From: Treponema sp. UBA4307
Lineage (GTDB): Bacteria; Spirochaetota; Spirochaetia; Treponematales; Treponemataceae
Direction: 5' to 3'
Assembly (NCBI GenBank): GCA_002394685.1
Contig: DGUP01000063.1
Coordinates: 76,002 to 140,001 of the forward strand
DNA length: 64,000 nucleotides
The stretch's first letter is position 1. Each line of letters starts with the position of its first letter. The notes under the pieces were generated by a model. It was not told the origin of the DNA and searched no databases. It saw nothing but the letters and a program-made list of their open reading frames with translations. A program made the position numbers and the translations under genes. Of the stretch, positions 26,233 through 35,892 are shown in pieces.

Positions 26233-26258
26233 AAAATGCACTCCCTGAAGTGCATTTT
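26233..26258. terminator. Bidirectional terminator between FNT and GGGtGRT genes
   Basis: AAAATGCACT (26233-26242) pairs perfectly with AGTGCATTTT (26249-26258) around CCCTGA. A and T runs flank both sides, so it can end transcription from the FNT gene and from the opposite strand. Confidence 0.85.
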
Positions 26259-26275
26259 GCAGTTATAGAGTTAGA

Positions 26276-26314
26276 TTAGAAGCTGCCTGCTACTGCTACA
26301 GTAGCATGTGCATA
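26276..26314 (-). pseudogene. Relic of the 3' end of a second GGGtGRT gene
   Basis: On the minus strand this stretch reads AHATVAVAGSF followed by a stop, against ACAVAVAGSF and stop at the end of the intact neighbour. About eight of the last ten residues agree, with synonymous differences in the codons. It lies between two terminators that each face the minus strand. A lost tandem paralogue is the simplest reading. Confidence 0.65.
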
Positions 26315-26345
26315 AAAAAAGCCCTGTCAAACCGACAAGGCTTTT
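26313..26345 (-). terminator. Intrinsic terminator of the GGGtGRT operon
   Basis: AAAAGCC (26317-26323) pairs with GGCTTTT (26339-26345) and TGTC with GACA inside, around AAACC. On the minus strand a T run of about seven follows. It lies 20 bases after the GGGtGRT stop. Confidence 0.88.
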
Positions 26346-26365
26346 GCATTACGCTAAATAACTTA

Positions 26366-27406
26366 TTAGAAACTTCCTGCTACAGCTACTGCACATGCTA
26401 CTGTGCAGCCTACCATTGGGTTGTTTCCCATACCCATGAAGCCCATCATTTCTACGTGTGCTGGAACTGAAGAAGAACCTGCAAACTGAGCATCTGAGTG
26501 CATACGACCTAATGTATCTGTAAAGCCGTAAGAAGCTGGACCTGCAGCCATGTTATCTGGATGGAGTGTACGACCTGTACCGCCACCTGATGCTACAGAG
26601 AAGTACTTCTTACCAGCAAGAAGTCTTTCCTTCTTGTAAGTACCTGCAACTGGGTGCTGGAAACGAGTTGGGTTTGTTGAGTTTCCTGTGATAGAAACAT
26701 CTACATCTTCGTGCCACATGATTGCAACACCTTCGCGAACATCGTCAGCACCGTAGCACTTAACGATAAGACGTTCAGGGTTGTTACCATAAGGAACTTC
26801 CTTTACAACTTTAAGAGCCTTGTCTGTTCCTTCACCGTTGAAATAATCAAACTGTGTCTGAACATATGTAAAGCCGTTAATACGAGAAATAATCTGTGCA
26901 GCATCTTTTCCAAGACCATTGAGGATAACGCGGAGCTTGTTCTTGCGAACTTTGTTTGCGTTAGCAGCAATTTTAATTGCACCTTCAGCAGCTGCAAATG
27001 ATTCGTGTCCTGCAAGGAAAGCAAAACACTGTGTTTCTTCAGAAAGAAGACGAGCACCAAGGTTTCCGTGTCCAAGACCTACTTTACGATCATCAGCTAC
27101 AGAACCTGGCAGACAGAATGCCTGAAGTCCCTTACCAATGTTTGCGGCAGCTGCAGAACCTGTCTTGTCGCCAGTTTTTTCAGCTTCCTTAATTGCAATA
27201 GCAGAACCCAGTACGTAAGCCCACTTTGCATCTTCGAAACAAATCTGCTGTGTTGACTGACAGATTTCATATGGATCAAAACCACGTGACTTACAAAGAT
27301 CACGAGCCTGGTTTAATCCTTCTTCGCCTTCTGCGAAACCATATTCTTTGAGGGCCTTGTTTACCTGAGGGATACGGCCTTCATAATCTTCAAATAATGT
27401 TCCCAT
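26366..27406 (-). CDS. GGGtGRT-family protein
   Basis: The 346-residue protein carries the exact family signature GGGTGRT (274-280) in a glycine-rich C-terminal third, followed by LHPDNMAAGPASYGF. It is cysteine-containing and cytoplasmic by composition, with no signal or membrane helix. The family (Pfam GGGtGRT) has no established function. It is encoded with a NifU-like scaffold, 30 bases upstream on the same strand, so a metal-cluster role is inferred from context. Codon use is strongly biased towards the codons seen in rpsO, implying abundant protein. The C-terminus is a small-residue stretch ending VAVAGSF. Confidence 0.9.
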   Translation of the reverse strand: MGTLFEDYEGRIPQVNKALKEYGFAEGEEGLNQARDLCKSRGFDPYEICQSTQQICFEDAKWAYVLGSAIAIKEAEKTGDKTGSAAAANIGKGLQAFCLPGSVADDRKVGLGHGNLGARLLSEETQCFAFLAGHESFAAAEGAIKIAANANKVRKNKLRVILNGLGKDAAQIISRINGFTYVQTQFDYFNGEGTDKALKVVKEVPYGNNPERLIVKCYGADDVREGVAIMWHEDVDVSITGNSTNPTRFQHPVAGTYKKERLLAGKKYFSVASGGGTGRTLHPDNMAAGPASYGFTDTLGRMHSDAQFAGSSSVPAHVEMMGFMGMGNNPMVGCTVACAVAVAGSF

Positions 27407-27436
27407 TTTAAGTTACCTCTTTGATTGTTATGTGAC

Positions 27437-28138
27437 TTACTCTTTGCGTGGGTCGATAAGTCTAACCATACCCTGATCTTCTGTTACACGACCATAGTGT
27501 GTACGAGCCTTTTCAATAGCTTCTTTTGGGTCTACACCTGCTTTAAGTGCATCCATGAGCTTACCAAAGTTGATACAGTTGTAACCGATAATCTGATTGT
27601 CCTTATCGATTGCACATGATTCAACATAACCTTCTGTCATTTCAAGATAGCGAGGTCCTGTCTTGCGTGTAGCAAACATTGTACCAACCTGTGAACGGAG
27701 GTTCTTTCCAAGATCTTCCAGAGAAGCACCAACTTTAAGACCGTTCTTAGAGTATGCAGACTGTGTACGGCCGTAAACAATCTGGAGGAAGAGTTCGCGC
27801 ATAGCTGTGTTGATTGCATCGCAAACAAGGTCAGTATTCAAAGCTTCAAGTAATGTTTTTCCGATAAGAATTTCAGAAGCCATAGCAGCTGAGTGAGTCA
27901 TACCAGAACAACCAATTGTTTCAACAAGAGCTTCTTCAATAACACCGTTCTTAACGTTAAGAGAAAGCTTACATGCACCCTGCTGTGGAGCACACCAGCC
28001 GATACCATGTGTAAATCCAGAAATGTCTTCAATGTTCTTTACCTGTTTCCATTCTCCTTCTTCAGGGATAGGAGCAGGTCCGTGATATGCGCCTTTAGCT
28101 AAAGGACACATATGTTCTACTTCTGCTGTGTAGATCAT
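27437..28138 (-). CDS. NifU-like iron-sulfur cluster scaffold protein
   Basis: The 233-residue protein resembles the NifU/IscU N-terminal scaffold fold. The strand-turn NGVIEEALVETIGCSGMTHSAAMASE contains the central cluster cysteine. Other conserved-looking cysteines are in MCPLAKG, GWCAPQQGAC and ESCAIDK. It is longer than IscU (about 130) and has an N-terminal and a C-terminal extension. It is the first gene of a two-gene operon with the GGGtGRT protein and shares its high codon bias. A GAGGTAAAGG site precedes the ATG. The partner and client protein are unknown. Confidence 0.85.
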   Translation of the reverse strand: MIYTAEVEHMCPLAKGAYHGPAPIPEEGEWKQVKNIEDISGFTHGIGWCAPQQGACKLSLNVKNGVIEEALVETIGCSGMTHSAAMASEILIGKTLLEALNTDLVCDAINTAMRELFLQIVYGRTQSAYSKNGLKVGASLEDLGKNLRSQVGTMFATRKTGPRYLEMTEGYVESCAIDKDNQIIGYNCINFGKLMDALKAGVDPKEAIEKARTHYGRVTEDQGMVRLIDPRKE

Positions 28139-28158
28139 ACCTTTACCTCGAAATTTGT

Positions 28159-28164
28159 ATTATA
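28159..28164 (-). promoter_or_regulatory. -10 element of the NifU-like/GGGtGRT operon
   Basis: On the minus strand TATAAT lies 20 bases before the start codon of the NifU-like gene, and a good GAGGTAAAGG site lies between. The -35 region is not a clear match to consensus. Confidence 0.6.
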
Positions 28165-28244
28165 GAGTTAAATCGATATCAGTATTGCATTTTAAAACTG
28201 AAATCAACTTTTAGATAATAGCATAAAGAAAAAATGTCTACAAT

Positions 28245-28301
28245 AAAAAGAGGCCTTTATTGAAACGAATTAGTATATGCTAACCCGCTTCAATAAGGCC
28301 T
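28245..28301 (-). terminator. Large intrinsic terminator after the sensor phosphatase gene
   Basis: AGGCCTT (28251-28257) plus ATTGAA pairs with TTCAAT and AAGGCCT (28289-28301), with a nested TTAG/CTAA hairpin inside. On the minus strand a CTTTTTATT tail follows. It ends the 28.3-35.7 kb transcription unit. Confidence 0.85.
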
Positions 28302-28327
28302 TAATTCAAGGTTTTTATGCCTTTAAA

Positions 28328-31300
28328 TTAATTTTTCTTAACGGATACAAGAGTAAGATCATCATACTGAGGATCTTCGCAGAGTCCAATATAATACAGC
28401 TGGGTAGGGTCATCTTCTACTTCGCTTCTTTCTGAACACCACTCTCCGTAGTTCTTGAAGTACTGCCTTAAAAATTCATCGATTTTTTTATCAACCTTAA
28501 TTTTTTCGTTTCCATTAGGCTTAAATGGTTTATAAATACGGAAAATCTTTTCTATGCTTACAAGTGCCATTATTGCATTTTCAGCATTTGCTTCTGCCCT
28601 TGTAAAATCAAAGGTGAACTCAAGGGCATTTTCGCCTTCCTGATTCTTTTTAAGGGTATAGATTCTTCTTTCAAATACGGCTTCTATAATTTCGCTGACT
28701 CTTTCAGGAGAGAACTCTTCATTTTTTTCTTCATCCCTGTTGTTTCCGTCAGATTTTATTATCTGCCCATTTGGCTTACGGATAATTCTCTTTGCTTCTT
28801 CAATACCGTCAGTGTAAAGAAAGAGTACATCATCTTTCTTAAGGGTCATTCTGGAAACTTTATATCCTCCCTTCATATCAACAAGATCTGTTGAGAACAT
28901 ACCTGCAGCTGGTGTTTCCTGAAGAGTAATAATTCTTTTTTTACGACTGGCAGAATCAAATACGTGAACCTGGTTGTCGCCTGCATTACAGAAATAAATC
29001 TCACCAGTCTTAGTATCTAAAATTCCCAGTGTGAATGCTGCAAAACGTCCCTTAAATCCCCGGGATTCCAGAAGATCATTTATCTGACCTACAACAGGAG
29101 AAAGATTTGTTCCCTGACGAGGATTTTTCATATCCCAGTGATTAAAATAACTTAAAAAGAGGGTTGCGACTTCTACCATAATAAGGGCAGCAGGAACCCC
29201 GTGACCGGAAACATCACACTTAATGATTGCAAAGTGATCCCTGTCAATCTGTTTGTAGTCGAAATAGTCTCCGGACAATTCATCGGCACCTGCATAATAT
29301 GAGAAAAATTCTGCACCGTTTGTTTTAAGGGAACCTGTGGTTAAAGTATTGCCCTTATCATCAGTTTGAAGAGGAATGAACTTTGTTTGAATTTCTTTTC
29401 CCAGTGTAAGGTTTTTGGAAGCCTTTGCAGCATCTACAAGGCCATGGGTCATATCGTTTACTGTTTCTGACAGCATACCGATTTCATCACGGGAACGTAT
29501 CTTAAGGTCCTTTCCTTCCAGCTTTGATTTATCTTCTGTATCACGGATTTTTCCTACGTGCTTTACAAGTTTGTTCAACGGAGAAACGATGATAGATGAA
29601 GCAAGTGTAGAAGAAACAAAGGCTGCAAGAAGGGCGAGGAGAATCATTGTAATGGAAGTATTTCTGATTGTAGTCTTAGTATGTGAAAGTTCTTCAATCA
29701 AAGTTTTTGTTGAAACTTTTATGAAAATCATTCCGTGTACATAAGTCTGTTCAGAGCCTCTGCGGTAAAGGACTGGTTTGTAGAAAAGATATTCAGTATT
29801 GTCATAGTCGATTGTTTCCGGATTATATTCTGGAATTGAACCGCTTCCTTCTTCAGAAATTTCTGACAATATGGAAGTTATTCTTTCATTTAATTGTTTT
29901 CTGATCTGGTCAAGTTCAATTCTTCTTTCTGCACTTTCCTGATCATTTTTGTTAAGAAGGGAACTTGCTTCGCGAATAACCTCTGAAAGCTGGGTTGGAA
30001 TGTCTCCAAGTTTTTCAGATGCTTTCTGATTTAATATCATGGACTCATCTATGATTGATTTGTACTGTTCGTCTGTCAGGCGGCTTACACCATAAATATA
30101 TGAGTCACTGTCAATTTTAGATTCAATATGATTGTCTGTTGTAGCCCAGACATAATCCATTGATGTAGAATTTCCTTCTTCTGAATACCCTGCAATTGTG
30201 GCGTATTCTGCTTCATTCAGTGCGGAAACTTGATTTGCTGTATCCTGGAGGGAAAGATTATCCCCTGTTGTAGAAAGAGGTAAATATACCTGAGTTCCAG
30301 TTTCAATTGAATCCAGAATTATGTTTGTTCTGTCATAGAGGCCTTTTGAAAGAGTTTCTTCTCCGTTTGTTGTAAGAATATATCTGAATGTAAAAATCAA
30401 AAGGGCAGAAATAATCATTACAAGAAGGGTGGAGTTAAACATAAGTTTTAAGCGAAGACTCATACCTCTTCTTTTAAGAGTTTTTATTTTGCTTTTTCTT
30501 TCGTTTGGCATAATGCCTCCTTGAACAAGTGCTGTAACTTCAGCTTTAACTACTGCCGCTTCTTTTGCACTTGAAATTAATCCGGCTATTGATCCGATTA
30601 TTGCAATTACAAAGAAAAGAATAAGGGCAATAAGTATGATTGTAGAAATATTAGTATTGATTTTATACAGGGACTGTATGGTCTGCCAGGTTGAACTTAA
30701 GTCAAATCCTTTACGGCTTTTTACAGTTCCATATTCTTTTATGCTGATAGGTTTATCTTTTGTAAAATAAAGGCCACGGCTATCGTGTACAAGCCCAATG
30801 TAATAATCTGCTGCTTCAATCTGTCCAATATTGATGTTACAGATTCTTGAATCAGAAGAAATTTCATAGCTGCCTTCTGAAGAAGTTAAAACGTAATCAT
30901 ATGGAGCCTGTCCGTCTTTATCCAGATAAATTCCGCTTACAGAACCTTCATAGGAAAAACCTCCTCCAATTATTTCCATTGAAAGATTTCCATAATCATC
31001 CAGACTATAGTTTACTGTTGTAATATAAGTTGAAGGAATGTATTTGTTGAGGATTATAAGTTTTTTTGCTGCAGGTCCAATATTTCCTACAGTGTCCACT
31101 GCTGCTACAGAAAAAACATATATTCCGTTTCTCTTATTCAGGAAGTTTTCAAAGTTTTTGTCAGCAGCAGACTTTATATAACGGGGAGGTTCTGAAGCCG
31201 CTTCAAGGTTTTCATTTTCCCTGGATTTAATCTCTTCAATTATAGAAAGAACTGATTCCTGATTTAAGCGCATTTTATGATAGGGATTTTGAGATAATCT

Positions 31301-32971
31301 TGATGGAATTGAATCCATATATTCCAGAGACCAGGTGTAGCCTGCTATATCATCATCCTTTTCATCAGCTTTCCAGTCAATTTTAAAACTGTTTGATGTG
31401 AGCATTCCGTACTCGTCAGTTTCTGGCGGAAGAATTTCAGGTAAAAGGGGAGGAGTTGTATCTCTATAAAAAGTCATGGTAGAAGAATCAGACCAGTTTC
31501 CTGCGTAATCCAGCTGTCTTGCTTTTAAATACCATTCTCCATCCTTGTCTGCATTATTATCAAATATGCTCTCTGTTGAAATATTTTTGAGTTTTTTATC
31601 CGGTTCCTTAGATTTATCTCTTGTCCAGATCCAGGAAAATCCCTGAACTCCGCTGGAATCTTCAGAAGCCTGAATTTCAATTTTTGCAAGATTCTGATTA
31701 GATCTTTTTCCTTCTTCAAATGAAAGACTTTTTAAAACTGGAGCTTTTACAGTATGGTCTTTTACCAGTGCCATTATTCCTGTTTTGTTGTCTCTGCTTT
31801 CCTGCCATATAAAGGCAAGGTTTTTACCCCCTGTAATAATACTCTGGGCAAAGGAAGCATTTGAAGATGAGAGTTTTACCGGACTGTCCCAGAAAGAACC
31901 TGTCTTTTGAATAAGATAGGCATTTTCATTTCCGTGCTGGCTGTCAAACCAAAGTGCATATAAAGAGTTTTTGTAGCTGAAAAGTGAAGGCCGGCTGGCA
32001 TTTCCTTCTTCATTTAGTTTTACAGGAATTCCCTTTACGTTACCGCTGGAATTTAACTGGAGACATATAATGTCTGAAGTTGTTGCTGTAAAAGACCGTC
32101 TTTCGTAAGCCAGATAAATGCCTGAATTAAAAACTGTAAGAAAAGGCCTCTGACAGTTAAACTGATAATAATTTGCAGAAGAATCATCATCCAGCAAAGA
32201 GGATTGTCCTGTAACTAAAACTGGAGCTGACCAGCTTTTAAGATTGTCATTTGAACAGGTAGAAAAAAGCTGAAAGGAAAGCAAATCTCCCTGGGCATAA
32301 CGCTGCTGGTAAACAACCATATCTTGACTTCCATTTTTTATCAGGTATGGAGCAAAGGCTGATGAGGCATTAGGGGTTTTTGAAGGAGGAGTGAACTCTG
32401 TAAAATCAGTCCAGTTTACTCCATCTGCAGAAACTGAAAATAAAATTGAAAAATCTTCGTTCCTTGCAAGACAGGCAAAAAGTACCAGTGAGCCGCTGGA
32501 ACTTTCGTAAAGACGGGGAGCAATGAGAGGATATTCATATTCAGGAAAAGTGAATGAAGTCCAGTTCTGGCCGTAATCTCCCGAAGTATAGATGCTTATA
32601 TCATTTACAGAAGAAAGACAGGCAACTGCCCAGATACCAGACTGAGTGGCACAGGCTGAATATATCTCCGGAATTTCATCTGAATAAGTGAAAGGTCCCG
32701 CAATTCTTTTTGGGCTGGTAAAGTTCAAGCCGTCTACTGTGGAAGTGAAGGAAATATATAGCTGTGATGATGATTTTACGATTTCTTCAAAAAAAACTCC
32801 CCCTGGACCGGAACGGGAAACTATTGTCTGTGCAAAACGGGAATCATTTGCAGAAGAGGTCAAAGCTTTTGGACTTTCCCAGTAAAAGGTTTCTGCAAAA
32901 GAAGACAGTGCTGTAAGAGAAAATAAAAATGAAAAAGTAAAACCTTTTATAAGCCTTTTCAATAAAATCAT
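28328..32971 (-). CDS. Large membrane sensor with HAMP and SpoIIE/RsbU-type PP2C phosphatase domain
   Basis: The 1547-residue protein starts with a signal peptide (FTFSFLFSLTALSSFAE). Residues about 30-430 look like a sialidase/BNR-type beta-propeller with repeated WDSP, SW(T/S)APV and Asp-box-like turns. Fibronectin-like Ig segments follow to about 770. A membrane helix lies near 778-805, a second near 850-875, and a third near 1095-1120 after an extracytoplasmic region. A HAMP domain (SPLNKLVKHVGKIRD) then leads to a PP2C domain with GDYFDY, DVSGHGVPAALIM and LYTDGIEEA motifs holding the metal Asp residues. Such phosphatases usually act on anti-sigma antagonists; no such partner is nearby. 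It overlaps the preceding TPR gene by four bases. Confidence 0.85.
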   Translation of the reverse strand: MILLKRLIKGFTFSFLFSLTALSSFAETFYWESPKALTSSANDSRFAQTIVSRSGPGGVFFEEIVKSSSQLYISFTSTVDGLNFTSPKRIAGPFTYSDEIPEIYSACATQSGIWAVACLSSVNDISIYTSGDYGQNWTSFTFPEYEYPLIAPRLYESSSGSLVLFACLARNEDFSILFSVSADGVNWTDFTEFTPPSKTPNASSAFAPYLIKNGSQDMVVYQQRYAQGDLLSFQLFSTCSNDNLKSWSAPVLVTGQSSLLDDDSSANYYQFNCQRPFLTVFNSGIYLAYERRSFTATTSDIICLQLNSSGNVKGIPVKLNEEGNASRPSLFSYKNSLYALWFDSQHGNENAYLIQKTGSFWDSPVKLSSSNASFAQSIITGGKNLAFIWQESRDNKTGIMALVKDHTVKAPVLKSLSFEEGKRSNQNLAKIEIQASEDSSGVQGFSWIWTRDKSKEPDKKLKNISTESIFDNNADKDGEWYLKARQLDYAGNWSDSSTMTFYRDTTPPLLPEILPPETDEYGMLTSNSFKIDWKADEKDDDIAGYTWSLEYMDSIPSRLSQNPYHKMRLNQESVLSIIEEIKSRENENLEAASEPPRYIKSAADKNFENFLNKRNGIYVFSVAAVDTVGNIGPAAKKLIILNKYIPSTYITTVNYSLDDYGNLSMEIIGGGFSYEGSVSGIYLDKDGQAPYDYVLTSSEGSYEISSDSRICNINIGQIEAADYYIGLVHDSRGLYFTKDKPISIKEYGTVKSRKGFDLSSTWQTIQSLYKINTNISTIILIALILFFVIAIIGSIAGLISSAKEAAVVKAEVTALVQGGIMPNERKSKIKTLKRRGMSLRLKLMFNSTLLVMIISALLIFTFRYILTTNGEETLSKGLYDRTNIILDSIETGTQVYLPLSTTGDNLSLQDTANQVSALNEAEYATIAGYSEEGNSTSMDYVWATTDNHIESKIDSDSYIYGVSRLTDEQYKSIIDESMILNQKASEKLGDIPTQLSEVIREASSLLNKNDQESAERRIELDQIRKQLNERITSILSEISEEGSGSIPEYNPETIDYDNTEYLFYKPVLYRRGSEQTYVHGMIFIKVSTKTLIEELSHTKTTIRNTSITMILLALLAAFVSSTLASSIIVSPLNKLVKHVGKIRDTEDKSKLEGKDLKIRSRDEIGMLSETVNDMTHGLVDAAKASKNLTLGKEIQTKFIPLQTDDKGNTLTTGSLKTNGAEFFSYYAGADELSGDYFDYKQIDRDHFAIIKCDVSGHGVPAALIMVEVATLFLSYFNHWDMKNPRQGTNLSPVVGQINDLLESRGFKGRFAAFTLGILDTKTGEIYFCNAGDNQVHVFDSASRKKRIITLQETPAAGMFSTDLVDMKGGYKVSRMTLKKDDVLFLYTDGIEEAKRIIRKPNGQIIKSDGNNRDEEKNEEFSPERVSEIIEAVFERRIYTLKKNQEGENALEFTFDFTRAEANAENAIMALVSIEKIFRIYKPFKPNGNEKIKVDKKIDEFLRQYFKNYGEWCSERSEVEDDPTQLYYIGLCEDPQYDDLTLVSVKKN

Positions 32972-35727
32972 AAGAGAGCCTCAATACGCTTTTGTAATTT
33001 TAAAATTTTTGCAGAACGGCGGTTTTGTGGTTTCTGTAACAACTGGTCTATTTTCTGTTTGGCTGCAAAAACATTATCATTCTGAAGATCACGAACCGCA
33101 CTCTGGTACAATTCTTCATCAGCAGCAGAAAGAATTACTGCCGACTGTCCGCCGGAACGAAGGGAAATTTCATCCAGTACTTGATAGGCTAAAGTATTGT
33201 TTTCGTTAATTGCAAGTGCGGCGTTTGCTTTTGCCCTGGCCTGTGCAAGAAGGTTCTCATCGCGACCGGCCTGATTCAATAACTGCTGGGCCTGCCGTGC
33301 AAGTTCCTGGGCCTGGCTTACGTCAACCTGGGCAACTGGTCTTGCTTTCATTCCCAGATCCATTTCTACAGAAGAAATAAGACTTCCTAATCCTGAATAG
33401 TTTGGATTGATTTCATAAAGGTCAAGCAGATCATTGTAGCCTTCAAGAGCCTGAGTATCTTTCCTGCTGTAGTTTATCTTTTTTAATGCTGAAATTTTTT
33501 CTGCAAACATTGTGTTAAAGGCAGATGGATCCAGCTTCTGGTCAATTTTAAGTGCCAGTATGCTTGCGGCCTGATTTCTAGGATAAATAGTTTTTACTTC
33601 ATTAACTTTGTTTTTTGCCTTGTTAAGAAGGTCCTTCTGCTCATTTCTGTTTGTAATTTTAAGGGACTTATCATAATACTGCTGGGCAATCTGAAGCAGC
33701 TGAGACATTTCCGGGTAGAGCGGATCTTCAGGATAAATTATACGCCCCTGCTTAATGGACAGAGCTGTATTTACCATTTCTTTTATACGCTGAAGTTCTT
33801 CATTAGTATCAAGTTCAGTATCCATAAGTTTTGCCCATTCACTTCGTCTGGTTTCTGCCCTGGTTAAACTTGTATTTGCCTGGTCAAAATCCCCTGCGTA
33901 ATATGCATTTTTTGCTTCGTTGATGTAATTTCTTACTTCAGCAACGATAATAGGTCTTTCTTTCTGAATAAAGTCCTGTCTTAAATCCAGAAGTTTCTGA
34001 TATGTTTCTTCCTGATTGTCAAGATCCATTTTCAACTGATCAATTACATCAGTATAAGTGAGGTTTGCCTTATCATAGTTTGTGTGAGCCTGTGAATAGT
34101 TTCCGGAATTAAAATTAAGCAGGGCTCTGTTGTAGAAAACATTAATCTGGTTAGTTGCAAGGAGTGATGTATTTATATTTTCATTTGCCTTGCTGCGGAA
34201 GGAATTTGCCTGACTGATATAGGACTGAAGCTGAGTAATGTAAGAGTTTAATTCCTTTCTCTGCTCCTGAAAGTTAGAGCGGAAGGCATAGCCGTCATTT
34301 AATGAAAGGTCAAGCTTTTTTAAAACTTCAATGTCTCCGTTAACCATGTCAGTGTAGGGCTGAATTTTTTCCAGGGCCTGCCTTGGTCTCTGGAGCAGAT
34401 TATTAATTGCAGTTAATTCTTCCTGGTCATAATTTGACAATGTTGCACCACAGCCGGCAAACCAGGTCGAAATTTTTATCCAGACTCTGGCAGCTTCCTG
34501 AGTGCCCTTATTTATCAGTTCATTACATACCATAAGATATGAATCCCGGATTTCATTCCAGAATTTAAAGTCTTCACTGAAGGAAGTATAAGCCGTGAAC
34601 CATGAGAAGTTTTTTGCAGCAGTACCGTTTCTACTGGACTGAGAAAGTACGGCTGCATTCGATGCCTGATTAACCGCATAATCAGATGCACCCTGCCTGA
34701 TTTCAGTTACTGAGTTTAAAGGAACTGCACTTTTATTTGAGTCGTTTCTTGCATCCGTGTAGTCGGCAGCGGATTTTAAAATTTCCTTAAACTGTATGGA
34801 AAGAGAAGTGAGAAAGTCTGCTGATTTTGAATAATCCTGATAAGAGGCATGCTGCTGAGTCTGAAATTTATTTCCAACCCTTGTATACATATCTGAAATT
34901 CTTTTTAACAGTTTTGAACCGGCAGCAAGTCTTTCCAGATTGTCATTTACTGTAACTGATTTTGCAGCGCCCTGAAAAATACTGTCTTTTGTAACAGCCT
35001 GAGCTACTGCAATTGAATCTGAACGGCATCTGTTAAAGACAGTTTTTTCCATCTGTCCGATTACATAATCCCACTGACCGGCAACTACTCCCAGAAGTCC
35101 GCTGGACTTACCACCTTCATATCCTGCACAAAGTTTGTAAATCAAAAGAGGGTAGGACATTTCCACTTTTCCATTGTAGGAATCAACCGTGGTCTGAAAT
35201 GTCTGCCTCATATTTTCACATTCATCGCTTATAGTTTTTATAAGATTTCCGTAATTGCTGAAAGCCTGGTCAAATTCATCAAGAGTATTACCGGAGATTT
35301 CATAATTGCCGCTTTGTGCTGAAGCCATATAGGCGTTATAGGCAATCATAAATTCTGACTGAATTGTATCATAGTTTTCAAGAGCGGAAGTTATTTTTGC
35401 AAAAGAGGATTTTGTTCTGTTGATTGTTGACAGGGTAACAAAACGGTTTGTTTTAGAAATATATTCTGCATAAAACTGCTGATTGTAGTCTCCTGCCTTA
35501 AGAATATTCATTGCCGCTGTAAAATCATTTTTTAAACAGAGGGACTGGGCATTTGCCAGAAGATTTGTAAATTCTGCAGGAAAATCATAAGTTTCAGTAG
35601 AACCTGTAACGGCAGCAGTTGTAATTTTCCCCTTTTTAGATGAAGTTTTTGCAGCAAAAAGGTCCTGCCCGAGAAATGAGAATGTTAGAAATGTCAGTAT
35701 AAACGTAATGAACTTTTTTGCTTTCAT
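32968..35727 (-). CDS. Exported TPR/coiled-coil protein, partner of the sensor phosphatase
   Basis: The 919-residue protein has a signal peptide (FITFILTFLTFSFLGQDLFAA). It is otherwise largely helical with tetratricopeptide-like units such as YYAGDFDQANTSLTRAETRR, FNSGNYSQAHTNYDKANLTY and LLNQAGRDENLLAQARAKANAA. Many Gln and Asn residues and several heptad-like stretches occur. No enzyme motif is seen. Its stop overlaps the start of the phosphatase gene (ATGA), so the two are translationally coupled and probably act together in the envelope. A role as signal input or scaffold is inference. Confidence 0.75.
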   Translation of the reverse strand: MKAKKFITFILTFLTFSFLGQDLFAAKTSSKKGKITTAAVTGSTETYDFPAEFTNLLANAQSLCLKNDFTAAMNILKAGDYNQQFYAEYISKTNRFVTLSTINRTKSSFAKITSALENYDTIQSEFMIAYNAYMASAQSGNYEISGNTLDEFDQAFSNYGNLIKTISDECENMRQTFQTTVDSYNGKVEMSYPLLIYKLCAGYEGGKSSGLLGVVAGQWDYVIGQMEKTVFNRCRSDSIAVAQAVTKDSIFQGAAKSVTVNDNLERLAAGSKLLKRISDMYTRVGNKFQTQQHASYQDYSKSADFLTSLSIQFKEILKSAADYTDARNDSNKSAVPLNSVTEIRQGASDYAVNQASNAAVLSQSSRNGTAAKNFSWFTAYTSFSEDFKFWNEIRDSYLMVCNELINKGTQEAARVWIKISTWFAGCGATLSNYDQEELTAINNLLQRPRQALEKIQPYTDMVNGDIEVLKKLDLSLNDGYAFRSNFQEQRKELNSYITQLQSYISQANSFRSKANENINTSLLATNQINVFYNRALLNFNSGNYSQAHTNYDKANLTYTDVIDQLKMDLDNQEETYQKLLDLRQDFIQKERPIIVAEVRNYINEAKNAYYAGDFDQANTSLTRAETRRSEWAKLMDTELDTNEELQRIKEMVNTALSIKQGRIIYPEDPLYPEMSQLLQIAQQYYDKSLKITNRNEQKDLLNKAKNKVNEVKTIYPRNQAASILALKIDQKLDPSAFNTMFAEKISALKKINYSRKDTQALEGYNDLLDLYEINPNYSGLGSLISSVEMDLGMKARPVAQVDVSQAQELARQAQQLLNQAGRDENLLAQARAKANAALAINENNTLAYQVLDEISLRSGGQSAVILSAADEELYQSAVRDLQNDNVFAAKQKIDQLLQKPQNRRSAKILKLQKRIEALL

Positions 35728-35892
35728 GGTCGATTTTTTACCTTAAAAAATAAACAGTTCTACCCTTCAAATATCGGCAGAATTCTCCAAAAACACCAAT
35801 AATTTCTGAGTATATACCTATTTAACAAAACAAATGTGAAATAGTCACCTGCTGAATGAGAAATAACTGATTTTTAAGATAAAGCAATAAAA

